From: Mycobacterium sp. 852014-50255_SCH5639931
GTDB taxonomy: Bacteria > Actinomycetota > Actinomycetes > Mycobacteriales > Mycobacteriaceae
Assembly (NCBI RefSeq): GCF_001665605.1
Contig: NZ_LZSV01000021.1
Span: 62,001 to 126,000, forward strand
Direction of reading: 5' to 3'
DNA length: 64,000 nt
Position numbers and translations under genes: made by a program. How positions within the stretch are numbered: the first letter of the stretch is position 1; each line of letters begins with the position of its first letter. The notes under the pieces are model-generated. The model saw only the letters and a program-made list of their open reading frames with translations. It had not been told where the DNA came from and searched no databases. This document shows, in pieces, positions 18,077 to 26,534 of this stretch.

Positions 18077-18823
18077 TCAGCGCCGGAACAACTTGTTGCC
18101 CAGCCACACCACCGGGTCGTACTTGCGGTCGGCGACGCGCTCTTTCATCGGGATCAGCGCGTTGTCGGTGATCTTGATGTTTTCCGGGCAGACCTCGGTG
18201 CAGCACTTGGTGATGTTGCAGTAGCCCAGCCCGTGCTGCTCCTGGGCCTGGTTGCGCCGGTCCAGCGTGTCCAGCGGATGCATCTCGAGCTCAGCGATCC
18301 GCATCAGGAAGCGCGGTCCGGCGAACGCCTTCTTGTTCTCCTCGTGGTCGCGGACCACGTGACACACGTTCTGGCACAGGAAGCACTCGATGCATTTGCG
18401 GAACTCCTGCGAGCGCTGCACGTCGGCCTGCGCCATCCGGTACTCGCCCGGCTGCAGATCCTTCGGCGGCGCGAAGGCGGGGATCTCGCGCGCCTTCTCG
18501 TAGTTGAAGGAAACGTCGGTGACCAGGTCCCGGATCACCGGGAACGTCCGCAGCGGAGTCACGGTCACCACCTCGTCCTCGGCGAAGGTTGACATCCGGG
18601 TCATGCACAGCAACCGCGGCACCCCGTTGATCTCCGCCGAGCAGGAGCCGCACTTGCCCGCCTTGCAGTTCCACCGCACGGCCAGGTCGGGTGTCTGGGT
18701 CTGTTGCAGGCGATGGATGATGTCGAGCACCACCTCGCCCTCGTTGACCTCAACCGTGAAGTCCTGCAGCGCGCCGCTGGCATCGTCACCGCGCCACACA
18801 CGCATGGTCGCGTTGTAGGTCAT
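18077..18823 (-). CDS. sdhB: succinate dehydrogenase 1 iron-sulfur subunit
   Basis: The 248-residue product (Rv0247c type) has the three cluster motifs of SdhB. Cys53, 58, 61 and 73 bind [2Fe-2S]. The CIECFLCQNVCH block near residues 145-157 and the CNITKCCTEVCPE block near 202-214 bind [4Fe-4S] and [3Fe-4S]. It passes electrons from the flavin subunit to the membrane anchor. Its ATG shares one base with the sdhA stop (TAATG), a sign of translational coupling. Confidence 0.95.
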   Translation of the reverse strand: MTYNATMRVWRGDDASGALQDFTVEVNEGEVVLDIIHRLQQTQTPDLAVRWNCKAGKCGSCSAEINGVPRLLCMTRMSTFAEDEVVTVTPLRTFPVIRDLVTDVSFNYEKAREIPAFAPPKDLQPGEYRMAQADVQRSQEFRKCIECFLCQNVCHVVRDHEENKKAFAGPRFLMRIAELEMHPLDTLDRRNQAQEQHGLGYCNITKCCTEVCPENIKITDNALIPMKERVADRKYDPVVWLGNKLFRR

Positions 18824-20739
18824 TAGCCTCTCCGTCCTGGATGCTCGGCCAGCTCGTCGTCGGTGTAGTACTTCTCCAGCTCGGAGATCTCGAAGAGCTC
18901 CAGCAGATCGGACCGCATCGGCACCTGGTCCTTGTGGGTGATGCTGATGTCGGGGATCACCTCGTCGCCACCGGCGGCCTCGCAGACCAGCAGCACCTTG
19001 CGCCACCCCGAGTCCATCGCCGGGTGGTCGTCGCGGGTGTGGCCGCCGCGACTCTCGGTGCGCTCCAGCGCGGCCTTGGCGACGCACTCGCTGACCAGCA
19101 GCATGTTGCGCAGGTCGATGGCCAGGTTCCAGCCCGGGTTGTACTGGCGGCCGCCCTCCACGTGCATGTTCTTGAACCGCTCGCGTAGCTTGTCGAGCCG
19201 CGCGAGGGCCTCGGAGACCTCGTCCGCCTTGCGGATGATGCCCACCAGGTCGTTCATCGACTGCTGCAGCTCGAGTTGCAGCGTGTAGGGGTTCTCCGCC
19301 GGGGCGCCGTTGGTCGGTCCCTCGAAGGGGGACAGTGCCCGCTTCGACGCGGTCTCGACGGCCTCCGCCGAGATCGTCGGACGGCTGCTCAGCGCCCGCA
19401 CGTAGTCGGCCGCGCCCAGGCCGGCCCGCCGGCCGAAGACCAGCAGATCCGACAGCGAGTTGCCGCCGAGCCGGTTGGAGCCGTGCATGCCACCCGAGCA
19501 CTCGCCCGCGGCGAACAGGCCCGGAACCGTGGCCGCGCCGGTGTCGGCGTCCACCTCGACACCGCCCATCACGTAGTGACAGGTGGGCCCGACTTCCATT
19601 GGCTCTTTGGTGATGTCGACGCCGGCCAGCTCCTTGAACTGGTGGTACATCGACGGCAGCCGCCGCTTGATCTCCTCGGGCGTCAACCGGGACGCGATGT
19701 CGAGGAACACGCCGCCGTGTGGGCTGCCCCGGCCGGCCTTGACCTCGGAGTTGATCGCGCGCGCGACCTCATCGCGGGGCAGCAGGTCGGGGGTGCGGCG
19801 GGCCGAGTCGTTGTCCTTGAGCCACTGGTCGGCCTCTTGTTCGGTCTCGGCGTACTGGCCTTTGAACACCGGCGGGATGTAGTCGAACATGAACCGCTTG
19901 TTGTCGGAGTTCTTCAGCACACCGCCGTCACCGCGGACACCCTCGGTGACGAGAATCCCCTTCACGCTGGGCGGCCACACCATGCCGGTCGGGTGGAACT
20001 GGACGAACTCCATGTTGATCAGCGACGCGCCCGCCCGCAGGGCCAGCGCGTGCCCGTCGCCGGTGTACTCCCAGGAGTTCGAGGTGACCTTGAACGACTT
20101 ACCGATTCCGCCGGTGGCAAGCACCACCGCGGGCGCCTCGAACAGGACGAACTGACCCGTCTCGCGCCAGTAGCCGAAGGCCCCGGCGATCGCGTCGCCG
20201 TCCTTCAGTAGCTCGGTGATGGTGCACTCGGCGAACACCTTGATGCGCGCGTCGTAGTCGCCGAGTTCGGCGTAATCCTCCTGCTGCAGCGAAACGATCT
20301 TCTGCTGCATCGTGCGGATCAGTTCCAGACCGGTGCGGTCGCCGACGTGCGCCAGCCGCGGGTAGGTGTGCCCGCCGAAGTTGCGCTGGCTGATCTTGCC
20401 GTCCTTGAGGCGATCGAACAGCGCGCCATAGGTTTCCAGCTCCCAGACGCGGTCCGGTGCCTCCTTGGCGTGCAGTTCGGCCATCCGCCAGTTGTTGAGG
20501 AACTTCCCACCCCGCATCGTGTCGCCGAAGTGGGTCTTCCAGTTGTCTTTCGGGTTGGTGTTGCCCATCGACGCCGCGCAGCCGCCCTCGGCCATGACCG
20601 TGTGGGCCTTGCCGAACAGGGACTTACACACCACCGCGACCTTGAGGCCGCGTTCCCGCGCCTCGATGACCGCTCGCAGTCCCGCGCCGCCGGCGCCGAT
20701 GACGACTACGTCGTAGGCATGCCGCTCGACCTCAACCAT
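18823..20739 (-). CDS. sdhA: succinate dehydrogenase 1 flavoprotein subunit
   Basis: The 638-residue protein has the N-terminal FAD dinucleotide motif GAGGAGLRA (residues 15-23) and the covalent-FAD histidine in KAHTVMAEGG (His46). It also has the substrate-site signature around QFHPTGMVWPP and the C-terminal flavin contact GSNRLGGNSLSDLLVFGRRAG. It oxidises succinate to fumarate on the cytoplasmic side. It corresponds to Rv0248c in the Sdh1 complex. The gene lies between the membrane anchor gene (45-base gap) and sdhB (one-base overlap). Confidence 0.95.
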   Translation of the reverse strand: MVEVERHAYDVVVIGAGGAGLRAVIEARERGLKVAVVCKSLFGKAHTVMAEGGCAASMGNTNPKDNWKTHFGDTMRGGKFLNNWRMAELHAKEAPDRVWELETYGALFDRLKDGKISQRNFGGHTYPRLAHVGDRTGLELIRTMQQKIVSLQQEDYAELGDYDARIKVFAECTITELLKDGDAIAGAFGYWRETGQFVLFEAPAVVLATGGIGKSFKVTSNSWEYTGDGHALALRAGASLINMEFVQFHPTGMVWPPSVKGILVTEGVRGDGGVLKNSDNKRFMFDYIPPVFKGQYAETEQEADQWLKDNDSARRTPDLLPRDEVARAINSEVKAGRGSPHGGVFLDIASRLTPEEIKRRLPSMYHQFKELAGVDITKEPMEVGPTCHYVMGGVEVDADTGAATVPGLFAAGECSGGMHGSNRLGGNSLSDLLVFGRRAGLGAADYVRALSSRPTISAEAVETASKRALSPFEGPTNGAPAENPYTLQLELQQSMNDLVGIIRKADEVSEALARLDKLRERFKNMHVEGGRQYNPGWNLAIDLRNMLLVSECVAKAALERTESRGGHTRDDHPAMDSGWRKVLLVCEAAGGDEVIPDISITHKDQVPMRSDLLELFEISELEKYYTDDELAEHPGRRG

Positions 20740-20784
20740 GAAAACCCTCGCTAGCTAAGTTCTGATTATTCTTCAAATGGCGTT

Positions 20785-21612
20785 TCAGCCAACAAATCTC
20801 AGGTCACCGATAGTGCCGCTGGCTACCAGCGCGATGTAGAAGTCGGTGAGCATCAGGGTGCCCAGGGTGATCCAGGCGTACATCTTGTGCCGGGTGTTGA
20901 TGTTGCTGACCTGGGTCCAGATCCAGTACCGCACAGGGTGCTTGGAGAAGTGCTTGAGCCGCCCGCCGGTCACGTGCCGGCACGAATGGCAGGACAGCGT
21001 GTAGATCCACAACATGACGACGTTGCCGACCATGATCAGGTTGCCCAGTCCGAAGCCGAAGCCGCCCGGACCGGAGTCGGAGTGGAACGCGATGATCGCG
21101 TCGTAGGTGTTGATCACCGAGATGATGCCGGCGATGTAGAAGAAGTACCGGTGGCTGTTCTGGATGATGAGCGGGAACCTGGTCTCGCCGGTGTAGTGCA
21201 CGCGGGGCTCGGCCACCGCGCAGGCGCTGGGCGACTGCCACACCGTGCGGTAGTAGGCGCCGCGGTAGTAATAACAGGTCAACCGGAACAGCAGCAGGAA
21301 CGGGAGCGTCAGCGCCGCGTACGGCAGCCACCAGACGTCGGGCAGGATCTGCGGCCAGAAGTCGCCGGCGGCCCCGCAGGCCTTGCTCACGCACGGGGAG
21401 TAGAACGGCGTCAGGTAGTGATACTGCGGGACGAAGAAGTAATCGCGTTGGAACGCCCGCAGAGTCGCGTAGATGACGAAAGCGGCAAAGCCCAAGTCGA
21501 TCCGCAGCGGCGACATCCACCACCGGTCGGTACGTAGGGTCCGTTGCGGGATGCGGGCGCGCGTGGGTGAAAAGACACCTGACGCAGGACGGTTCGCCGT
21601 GGGTGCGCTCAT
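20785..21612 (-). CDS. sdhC: succinate dehydrogenase 1 membrane anchor subunit (SdhC type)
   Basis: The 275-residue product is a single-chain membrane anchor (Rv0249c type) with about five transmembrane helices. It is Cys/His rich for an anchor. CVSKAC lies in the first periplasmic-side loop, and LSCHSCRHVTGG sits near residue 208. The mycobacterial Sdh1 structure reported a membrane-embedded Rieske-type [2Fe-2S] centre in this subunit, and these Cys/His residues are the likely ligands; which ones bind is inference here. The ATG start has AGAGGA seven bases upstream. First structural gene of the sdh1 set on this strand after the small Rv0250c-like gene. Confidence 0.88.
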   Translation of the reverse strand: MSAPTANRPASGVFSPTRARIPQRTLRTDRWWMSPLRIDLGFAAFVIYATLRAFQRDYFFVPQYHYLTPFYSPCVSKACGAAGDFWPQILPDVWWLPYAALTLPFLLLFRLTCYYYRGAYYRTVWQSPSACAVAEPRVHYTGETRFPLIIQNSHRYFFYIAGIISVINTYDAIIAFHSDSGPGGFGFGLGNLIMVGNVVMLWIYTLSCHSCRHVTGGRLKHFSKHPVRYWIWTQVSNINTRHKMYAWITLGTLMLTDFYIALVASGTIGDLRFVG

Positions 21613-21690
21613 CTAGTGTTCCTCTTCGAACGGGCTGTTGGTCGAAGGGTACACAGAGAGCACCCCCTCATTTCCGGGGGGCTTGGGTTG

Positions 21691-21987
21691 TCAGGACCTG
21701 CTGTGACCCCCGACACCCTCGTCGTCGACATCGCGCCAGAATTCGCTGTCGTACTGGGTGTCGGGAATGACGATCTTCTCGCTTGACTGCTGCACGGTGG
21801 CGCGCGAAAGGTCCAACTCGGACACGTCGGTGTCGAGCAGTTCGACGTCGGACAGGATCCGGTCGGCGTCGATGACGATGCGCCGCATCGCCGGGCTGTC
21901 ACCGTAGCGACTCCTCAGGGAGCCCACGCACCGCCGCAGGCCGCCGATGAGGTCGTGCAGTTCGGCGAGTTCAGTAGTGGTGCTCAA
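21691..21987 (-). CDS. small protein upstream of sdh1 (Rv0250c type)
   Basis: The 98-residue product is acidic and largely helical (ELAELHDLIGGLRRCVGSL at the N-terminus), with a C-terminal segment DTQYDSEFWRDVDDEG. Length and position match Rv0250c, which precedes the succinate dehydrogenase genes in M. tuberculosis. There is no signal peptide or membrane helix. It is probably the first gene of the sdh1 transcript, 78 bases before the anchor gene. Function unknown. Confidence 0.8.
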   Translation of the reverse strand: MSTTTELAELHDLIGGLRRCVGSLRSRYGDSPAMRRIVIDADRILSDVELLDTDVSELDLSRATVQQSSEKIVIPDTQYDSEFWRDVDDEGVGGHSRS

Positions 21988-22101
21988 CGGATCTCCTTGC
22001 GCGGGCGGTGTTACGGATCACAGTACGCCCCCGATACTATCCACGGCACAGCCTGACGTCAGGCGACTCATTTCCTTCCCGGACACGGAGCAAACACGCC
22101 C

Positions 22102-22860
22102 ATGCCAGGTCAGACCGCCGCCGACCGCGCCACCGCGCTGCTCGACCTGCACCGACCGGGTGACCCGGTGGTGCTGCCGACCGTGTGGGACGCCTGGTCG
22201 GCCCGGCTCGCCACCCACGCCGGGTTCGCCGCGCTCACCGTGGGCAGCCATCCGCTGGCGGATTCAGTCGGCAAACCCGACGGGGAGGGCATGTCGTTCG
22301 ACGACGTGCTGGCCCGGGTCGCCCAGATCACGGCCGCGGTCGACATCCCGGTCTCGGTGGACGTCGAATCCGGTTACGGGTTGGGTGCGAAGCGCCTGAT
22401 CGAGGGCCTGCTGAGCGTCGGGGCCGTCGGGCTGAACATCGAAGACACCGTGCACTCCGAGGGCAAGCGGCTGAGGTCCGCCGGTGAGCACGCCGAATTG
22501 GTGGGCGCGCTGCGGGCGGCCGCCGATGCGGCCGGGGTGCACGTCGTGATCAACGCCCGCACCGATCTGTTCCTGCGCAAGGACGGGGACGATGCGGACC
22601 GCGTCGAGCGGGCGGTGGCGCGGCTGACCGAGGCTGCGGACGCGGGCGCCGACGTGCTGTACCCGGTGGGTCGGCACGACCCGGAGACGTTGCGCCGCTT
22701 GGCCGCAGAGCTGCCGTTGCCGGTCAACGCGATCGCGCTGCCCGATCAGGACGACCCGGCGTCCTTCGGACCGCTGGGTGTCGCACGCATCAGCTTCGGC
22801 CCCTTCTTCCAGGCCGCGCTGGCGACCCGGGCCAGGGAACTGCTGGCGCGCTGGGGCTGA
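22102..22860 (+). CDS. isocitrate lyase/PEP mutase superfamily protein
   Basis: The 252-residue product is a one-domain barrel of the ICL/PEP mutase superfamily. Visible blocks are LPTVWDAWSARLATHAGFAA, the metal-binding strands SVDVESGYG and GLNIEDTVH, and INARTDLF. It lacks the KKCGH catalytic loop of true isocitrate lyases, so it more likely acts on a C-C or C-P bond of a small oxoacid, as PEP phosphonomutase-like enzymes do. M. tuberculosis has a related protein elsewhere (Rv1998c). It is divergent from the sdh1 operon and convergent with hsp20. Substrate unknown. Confidence 0.8.
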   Translation: MPGQTAADRATALLDLHRPGDPVVLPTVWDAWSARLATHAGFAALTVGSHPLADSVGKPDGEGMSFDDVLARVAQITAAVDIPVSVDVESGYGLGAKRLIEGLLSVGAVGLNIEDTVHSEGKRLRSAGEHAELVGALRAAADAAGVHVVINARTDLFLRKDGDDADRVERAVARLTEAADAGADVLYPVGRHDPETLRRLAAELPLPVNAIALPDQDDPASFGPLGVARISFGPFFQAALATRARELLARWG

Positions 22861-22889
22861 TCTAGGACGGAAACGGGTGCGCGACAGAG

Positions 22890-22922
22890 CGATCCGGCGG
22901 GGCCGGTGACCCCGCCGGATCG
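22890..22922. terminator. hairpin between the convergent PEP-mutase-like and hsp20 genes
   Basis: A perfect 13-bp stem (CGATCCGGCGGGG at 22890-22902 with its complement at 22910-22922) closes a 7-base loop in the 73-base convergent gap. There is no long U-tract, as is common in mycobacteria. Confidence 0.7.
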
Positions 22923-22933
22923 TTGCTCACCTC

Positions 22934-23374
22934 TTACTTGGTGATCTCGATGCGCCGCGCCTGGCTGCCTGCATAGGCGCCGGTTACCCGCACGGTCAGC
23001 ACGCCGGCGTCGTACGAGGCCGTGATGGCGTCGCCGGTGACGTGGGCCGGCAGCTGGAACGACCTGCGGAAGGATCCGTAGCGCACCTCGCGCAGGGTGC
23101 GCCCCTCTTTCTCTTCCGCGTGCTCGTCGCGGCGTTCGCCGTGGATCACGAGTCGGCCGCGGTCGACCTCTACGTTGACGTCCTTCTCGACTTCAACGCC
23201 GGGAAGCTCGATGCGTACGATCGCGTCGTCGCCGTCCTTGACGATCTCGGCGGCGGGGTTGAAACCGCTGGTCACCGGCTTGTACCAGTCTGACGCGGCG
23301 GCGGGGCCGAAGAAGTCACGCAACCACCGGTCGGTGTCCCAGGCCGGTCGCGACCACAGTGCGAGGTTACTCAT
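22934..23374 (-). CDS. hsp: Hsp20 family small heat-shock protein (Acr2/HrpA-like)
   Basis: The 146-residue product has an alpha-crystallin domain from about residue 42 to 130 (AIVRIELPGVEVEKDVNVEV, RLVIHGERRDE, and the end strand YDAGVLTVRV). It is an ATP-independent chaperone that holds unfolding proteins. Position matches Rv0251c (hsp/acr2), which is slightly longer. The ATG has AAGGAG seven bases upstream. Its upstream region contains an HspR-type HAIR element overlapping a SigE/SigH-like promoter, so heat and envelope-stress induction is expected. Confidence 0.9.
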   Translation of the reverse strand: MSNLALWSRPAWDTDRWLRDFFGPAAASDWYKPVTSGFNPAAEIVKDGDDAIVRIELPGVEVEKDVNVEVDRGRLVIHGERRDEHAEEKEGRTLREVRYGSFRRSFQLPAHVTGDAITASYDAGVLTVRVTGAYAGSQARRIEITK

Positions 23375-23451
23375 GGGGATCTCCTTAAACTTCCTTGAGC
23401 TTTGTTGTGGATTTGCTGTGTCCGGCGCCCTTCCGGCCGGCTACAAGGAAA

Positions 23452-23478
23452 AACATGAGTCGACCACGCTTAAGTTCC
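23452..23478 (-). promoter_or_regulatory. HAIR (HspR) element over a SigE/SigH-like promoter of hsp20
   Basis: On the minus strand CTTAAGC, seven bases, then ACTCATG (23454-23474) match the HspR site CTTGAGT-N7-ACTCAAG at 11 of 14 positions. The -35-like GGAAC (complement of 23474-23478) and a -10-like GTT (complement of 23452-23454) are 19 bases apart, fitting SigE/SigH promoters. The site is about 80 bases before the hsp20 ATG. Confidence 0.65.
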
Positions 23479-23485
23479 ACCTAGG

Positions 23486-23527
23486 CGTTCGCCTTGGGCG
23501 AACGAATATTCACAGGGCTCCCTGTGA
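23486..23527. promoter_or_regulatory. two adjacent perfect palindromes between hsp20 and nirB
   Basis: CGTTCGCC-TTG-GGCGAACG occupies 23486-23504 and TCACAGGG-CT-CCCTGTGA occupies 23510-23527. Both are perfect with short centres, as expected for dimeric repressor sites. They lie 75-116 bases upstream of the nirB ATG, beyond the HAIR element, so nirBD control is more likely. The binding proteins are unknown. Confidence 0.5.
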
Positions 23528-23601
23528 GTTGTGAGATCCTCGTCATAGGACCGTCACATTGGGCGAAATCGCGGTAATTTCCGGCCGTTAATCTCAAAGC
23601 C

Positions 23602-26181
23602 ATGGCTGCAGACGGGATTTCGCGCGCTCAGTGTGCGGGCGGTCACATCGTCGTAGTCGGGCACGGCATGGTGGGGCACCGGCTCGTCGAGGCGCTCCGG
23701 GCGCGTGACGCCGAGGGGCTTTGGCGCATCACGGTTTTGGCGGAGGAGGCCGACGCGGCTTACGACCGCGTTGGCCTCACCTCGTACACCGAGACCTGGG
23801 ATCGCAAGCTGCTGGCACTGCCGGGCAACGACTACGCGGGTGACGAACAGGTTCGATTGGTGCTGAACGCTCGCGTCACCGAGATCGACCGGGAAGCGAA
23901 GTCGGTGGTCACGGCCGACGGGCAACGGCACGGCTACGACACGCTGGTGCTGGCCACCGGGTCCTACGCGTTCGTTCCGCCGGTGCCCGGCCACGACCTG
24001 GCGGCGTGCCACGTGTATCGCACGCTCGATGACCTCGACGCCATCCGGGCAGACGCCCAGCGCACGGTGGAAGCCGGTCGCACCCCGGCGGGCGTGGTGA
24101 TCGGCGGCGGCCTGTTGGGTCTGGAAGCCGCCAATGCGTTGCGCCAGTTCGGGTTACAGACGCACGTCGTCGAGATGATGCCGCGCCTGATGGCCCAGCA
24201 GATCGACGAGGGCGGCGGCGCCCTGCTGGCCAAGATGGTCGGCGACCTGGGCATCGCGGTGCACGTGGGTACGGGTACTGAGTCGATCGAAGCGATCGAT
24301 CATTCGGACGGTGTGTCGTCGGTGCGGGTGCGCCTGACCGATGGCGAGGTCATCGACGCCGGGCTCGTCATCTTCGCGGCCGGCGTCCGGCCGCGCGACG
24401 AGCTGGCCAGGGCCGCGGGTCTCGAACTCGCCGAACGCGGCGGCGTGCTCACCGACTTGGCATGCCGCACAAGCGATCCGGACATCTATGCGGTCGGCGA
24501 GGTCGCCGCGATCCAGGGCCGGTGCTACGGCCTGGTCGGACCGGGATACACCTCCGCCGAGGTGGTGGCCGACCGCCTGCTGAACGGGGCCGCGGAGTTC
24601 GGCGAAGCGGACCTGTCGACCAAGCTCAAGCTGCTCGGTGTCGACGTGGCCAGCTTCGGTGATGCGATGGGCGTGACCGAGAACTGCCTCGAAGTCGCCA
24701 TCAACGACGCGGTCAAGAAGACCTACGCCAAGCTGGTGCTGTCCGACGACGCGAAGACCCTGCTTGGCGGAGTCCTGGTGGGCGATGCCTCGTCGTACGG
24801 GGTGCTGCGGCCCATGGTCGGCAGCGAGCTGCCGGGCGACCCGCTCGCGCTGATCGCGCCGGCTTCCGGCGAGGCTCCGGCGCTGGGAGTCGGCGCGCTG
24901 CCGGATTCCGCACAGATCTGCTCGTGCAACAACGTCACCAAGGGCGATTTGAAGTGCGCCATCGCCGACGGCTGCGCCGACGTGCCCTCCCTCAAGTCGT
25001 GCACCGCGGCCGGTACGTCGTGCGGCTCGTGCGTGCCCCTGCTCAAGCAGCTGCTGGAAGCCGAGGGCGTCGAACAGTCCAAGGCGCTGTGCGAGCACTT
25101 CAGCCAGTCGCGGGCGGAGCTCTTCGAGATCATCTCGGCCACAGAGATCCGGACCTTCTCCGGGCTGCTGCAGCGCTTCGGCCGCGGAAAGGGTTGCGAC
25201 ATCTGCAAACCCGTGGTCGCATCCATCCTGGCCTCCACCGGCTCGGACCACATCCTCGAAGGCGAACAAGCCTCGCTGCAGGATTCCAACGACCACTTCC
25301 TGGCCAACATCCAGAAGAACGGCAGCTACTCGGTGGTGCCGCGGGTGCCGGGCGGTGACATCAAGCCCGAGCACCTGATCCTGATCGGGCAGATCGCGCA
25401 GGACTTCGGCCTCTACACCAAGATCACCGGCGGCCAGCGGATCGACATGTTCGGCGCCCGGGTGGACCAGTTGCCGGAGATCTGGCGACGGCTGGTCGAC
25501 GGCGGCATGGAATCCGGCCACGCCTACGGTAAGGCGCTGCGCACCGTGAAGAGCTGCGTCGGCACCGACTGGTGCCGGTACGGCCAGCAGGATTCGGTGC
25601 AGCTGGCGATCGACCTGGAGCTGCGGTACCGGGGCCTGCGGGCGCCACACAAGATCAAGATGGGTGTCTCGGGTTGCGCGCGGGAGTGCGCCGAAGCGCG
25701 CTCCAAGGACGTCGGCGTCATCGCCACCGAAAAGGGCTGGAATCTCTACGTCGGCGGCAACGGCGGTATGACGCCCAAGCACGCCCAGCTGTTGGCCAGC
25801 GACCTGGACACCGAGACGCTGGTCCGCTACGTCGACCGGTTCGTCATGTACTACATCCGGACCGCCGACCGGCTGCAGCGCACCGCCCCCTGGGTGGATT
25901 CGCTCGAGGGCGGGCTCGATCACGTGCGCGAGGTCGTCTGCGAGGACTCGCTGGGCCTGGCCGACGAATTCGAGGCCGCAATGGAGCGGCACGTGGAGAA
26001 CTACAAGTGTGAATGGAAGGGCGTGCTCGACGACCCGGACAAGATGTCGCGGTTCGTCTCGTTCGTCAACGCCCCGGACGCCGTCGACTCGACGGTGGAG
26101 TTCACCGAGCACGCCGGGCGCAAGATCCCGGTGTCCATTGGCATGCCGAAGATCCGTACGGGAGCTGGAGAGGAATCATGA
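23602..26181 (+). CDS. nirB: assimilatory nitrite reductase large subunit NirB
   Basis: The 859-residue protein reduces nitrite to ammonium with NADH. Domains in order are an FAD/NAD(P) pyridine-nucleotide oxidoreductase (about 10-330, with VVIGGGLLGLEAANALRQFG) and a BFD-like [2Fe-2S] region (CSCNN near 440 and CGSC near 474). A sulfite/nitrite reductase part follows, with siroheme/[4Fe-4S] ligands in KSCVGTDWC (near 651-657) and SGCAREC (near 692-696). The nirD ATG overlaps its stop codon. Siroheme-related genes lie downstream on the other strand. Matches Rv0252. Confidence 0.95.
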   Translation: MAADGISRAQCAGGHIVVVGHGMVGHRLVEALRARDAEGLWRITVLAEEADAAYDRVGLTSYTETWDRKLLALPGNDYAGDEQVRLVLNARVTEIDREAKSVVTADGQRHGYDTLVLATGSYAFVPPVPGHDLAACHVYRTLDDLDAIRADAQRTVEAGRTPAGVVIGGGLLGLEAANALRQFGLQTHVVEMMPRLMAQQIDEGGGALLAKMVGDLGIAVHVGTGTESIEAIDHSDGVSSVRVRLTDGEVIDAGLVIFAAGVRPRDELARAAGLELAERGGVLTDLACRTSDPDIYAVGEVAAIQGRCYGLVGPGYTSAEVVADRLLNGAAEFGEADLSTKLKLLGVDVASFGDAMGVTENCLEVAINDAVKKTYAKLVLSDDAKTLLGGVLVGDASSYGVLRPMVGSELPGDPLALIAPASGEAPALGVGALPDSAQICSCNNVTKGDLKCAIADGCADVPSLKSCTAAGTSCGSCVPLLKQLLEAEGVEQSKALCEHFSQSRAELFEIISATEIRTFSGLLQRFGRGKGCDICKPVVASILASTGSDHILEGEQASLQDSNDHFLANIQKNGSYSVVPRVPGGDIKPEHLILIGQIAQDFGLYTKITGGQRIDMFGARVDQLPEIWRRLVDGGMESGHAYGKALRTVKSCVGTDWCRYGQQDSVQLAIDLELRYRGLRAPHKIKMGVSGCARECAEARSKDVGVIATEKGWNLYVGGNGGMTPKHAQLLASDLDTETLVRYVDRFVMYYIRTADRLQRTAPWVDSLEGGLDHVREVVCEDSLGLADEFEAAMERHVENYKCEWKGVLDDPDKMSRFVSFVNAPDAVDSTVEFTEHAGRKIPVSIGMPKIRTGAGEES

Positions 26182-26534
26182 CACTTCTCAACGACATTCA
26201 GGTGTGGACGACGGCCTGCGAGTACGACCGGCTCATCCCGGGTCGCGGAGTCGGCGTGCTGCTCGACGACGGTTCCCAGGCGGCGCTGTTCCGGCTGGAC
26301 GACGGCTCGGTGTACGCGGTGGGTAACGTCGACCCGTTCTCCGGCGCGGCCGTGCTCTCGCGCGGGATCGTGGGCGACCGCGGGGGCCGGGTGGCGGTTC
26401 AGTCGCCGATCCTCAAGCAGGCGTTCTCGCTGGAAGACGGTGAATGCCTGGACGATCCGAACTTCTCGGTGCCGGTGTACCCGGCGCGTGTCACCGCTGA
26501 CGGCTTCGTCCAGGTCGGTCGGATCGCCGCCTAG
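26178..26534 (+). CDS. nirD: nitrite reductase small subunit NirD
   Basis: The 118-residue product is a Rieske-fold NirD (DGSVYAVGNVDPFSGAAVLS, then a C-terminal CLDDPNFSVPVYPARV). As is normal for NirD, the Cys-His cluster ligands of true Rieske proteins are absent, so it is a structural partner of NirB. Its ATG overlaps the nirB stop by four bases (ATGA), indicating coupled translation. The stop overlaps the convergent gene's stop. Confidence 0.93.
   Translation: MTLLNDIQVWTTACEYDRLIPGRGVGVLLDDGSQAALFRLDDGSVYAVGNVDPFSGAAVLSRGIVGDRGGRVAVQSPILKQAFSLEDGECLDDPNFSVPVYPARVTADGFVQVGRIAA

Noticed and set aside
23552..23581. Possible GlnR box (GTCAC...GTAAT) before nirB
   Set aside because: The half-sites are 21 rather than 22 bases apart and the middle site is poor, so it was not listed as a feature.
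24154..26112. 652-codon open frame opposite nirB
   Set aside because: NirB on the other strand has all expected motifs; this frame has none.
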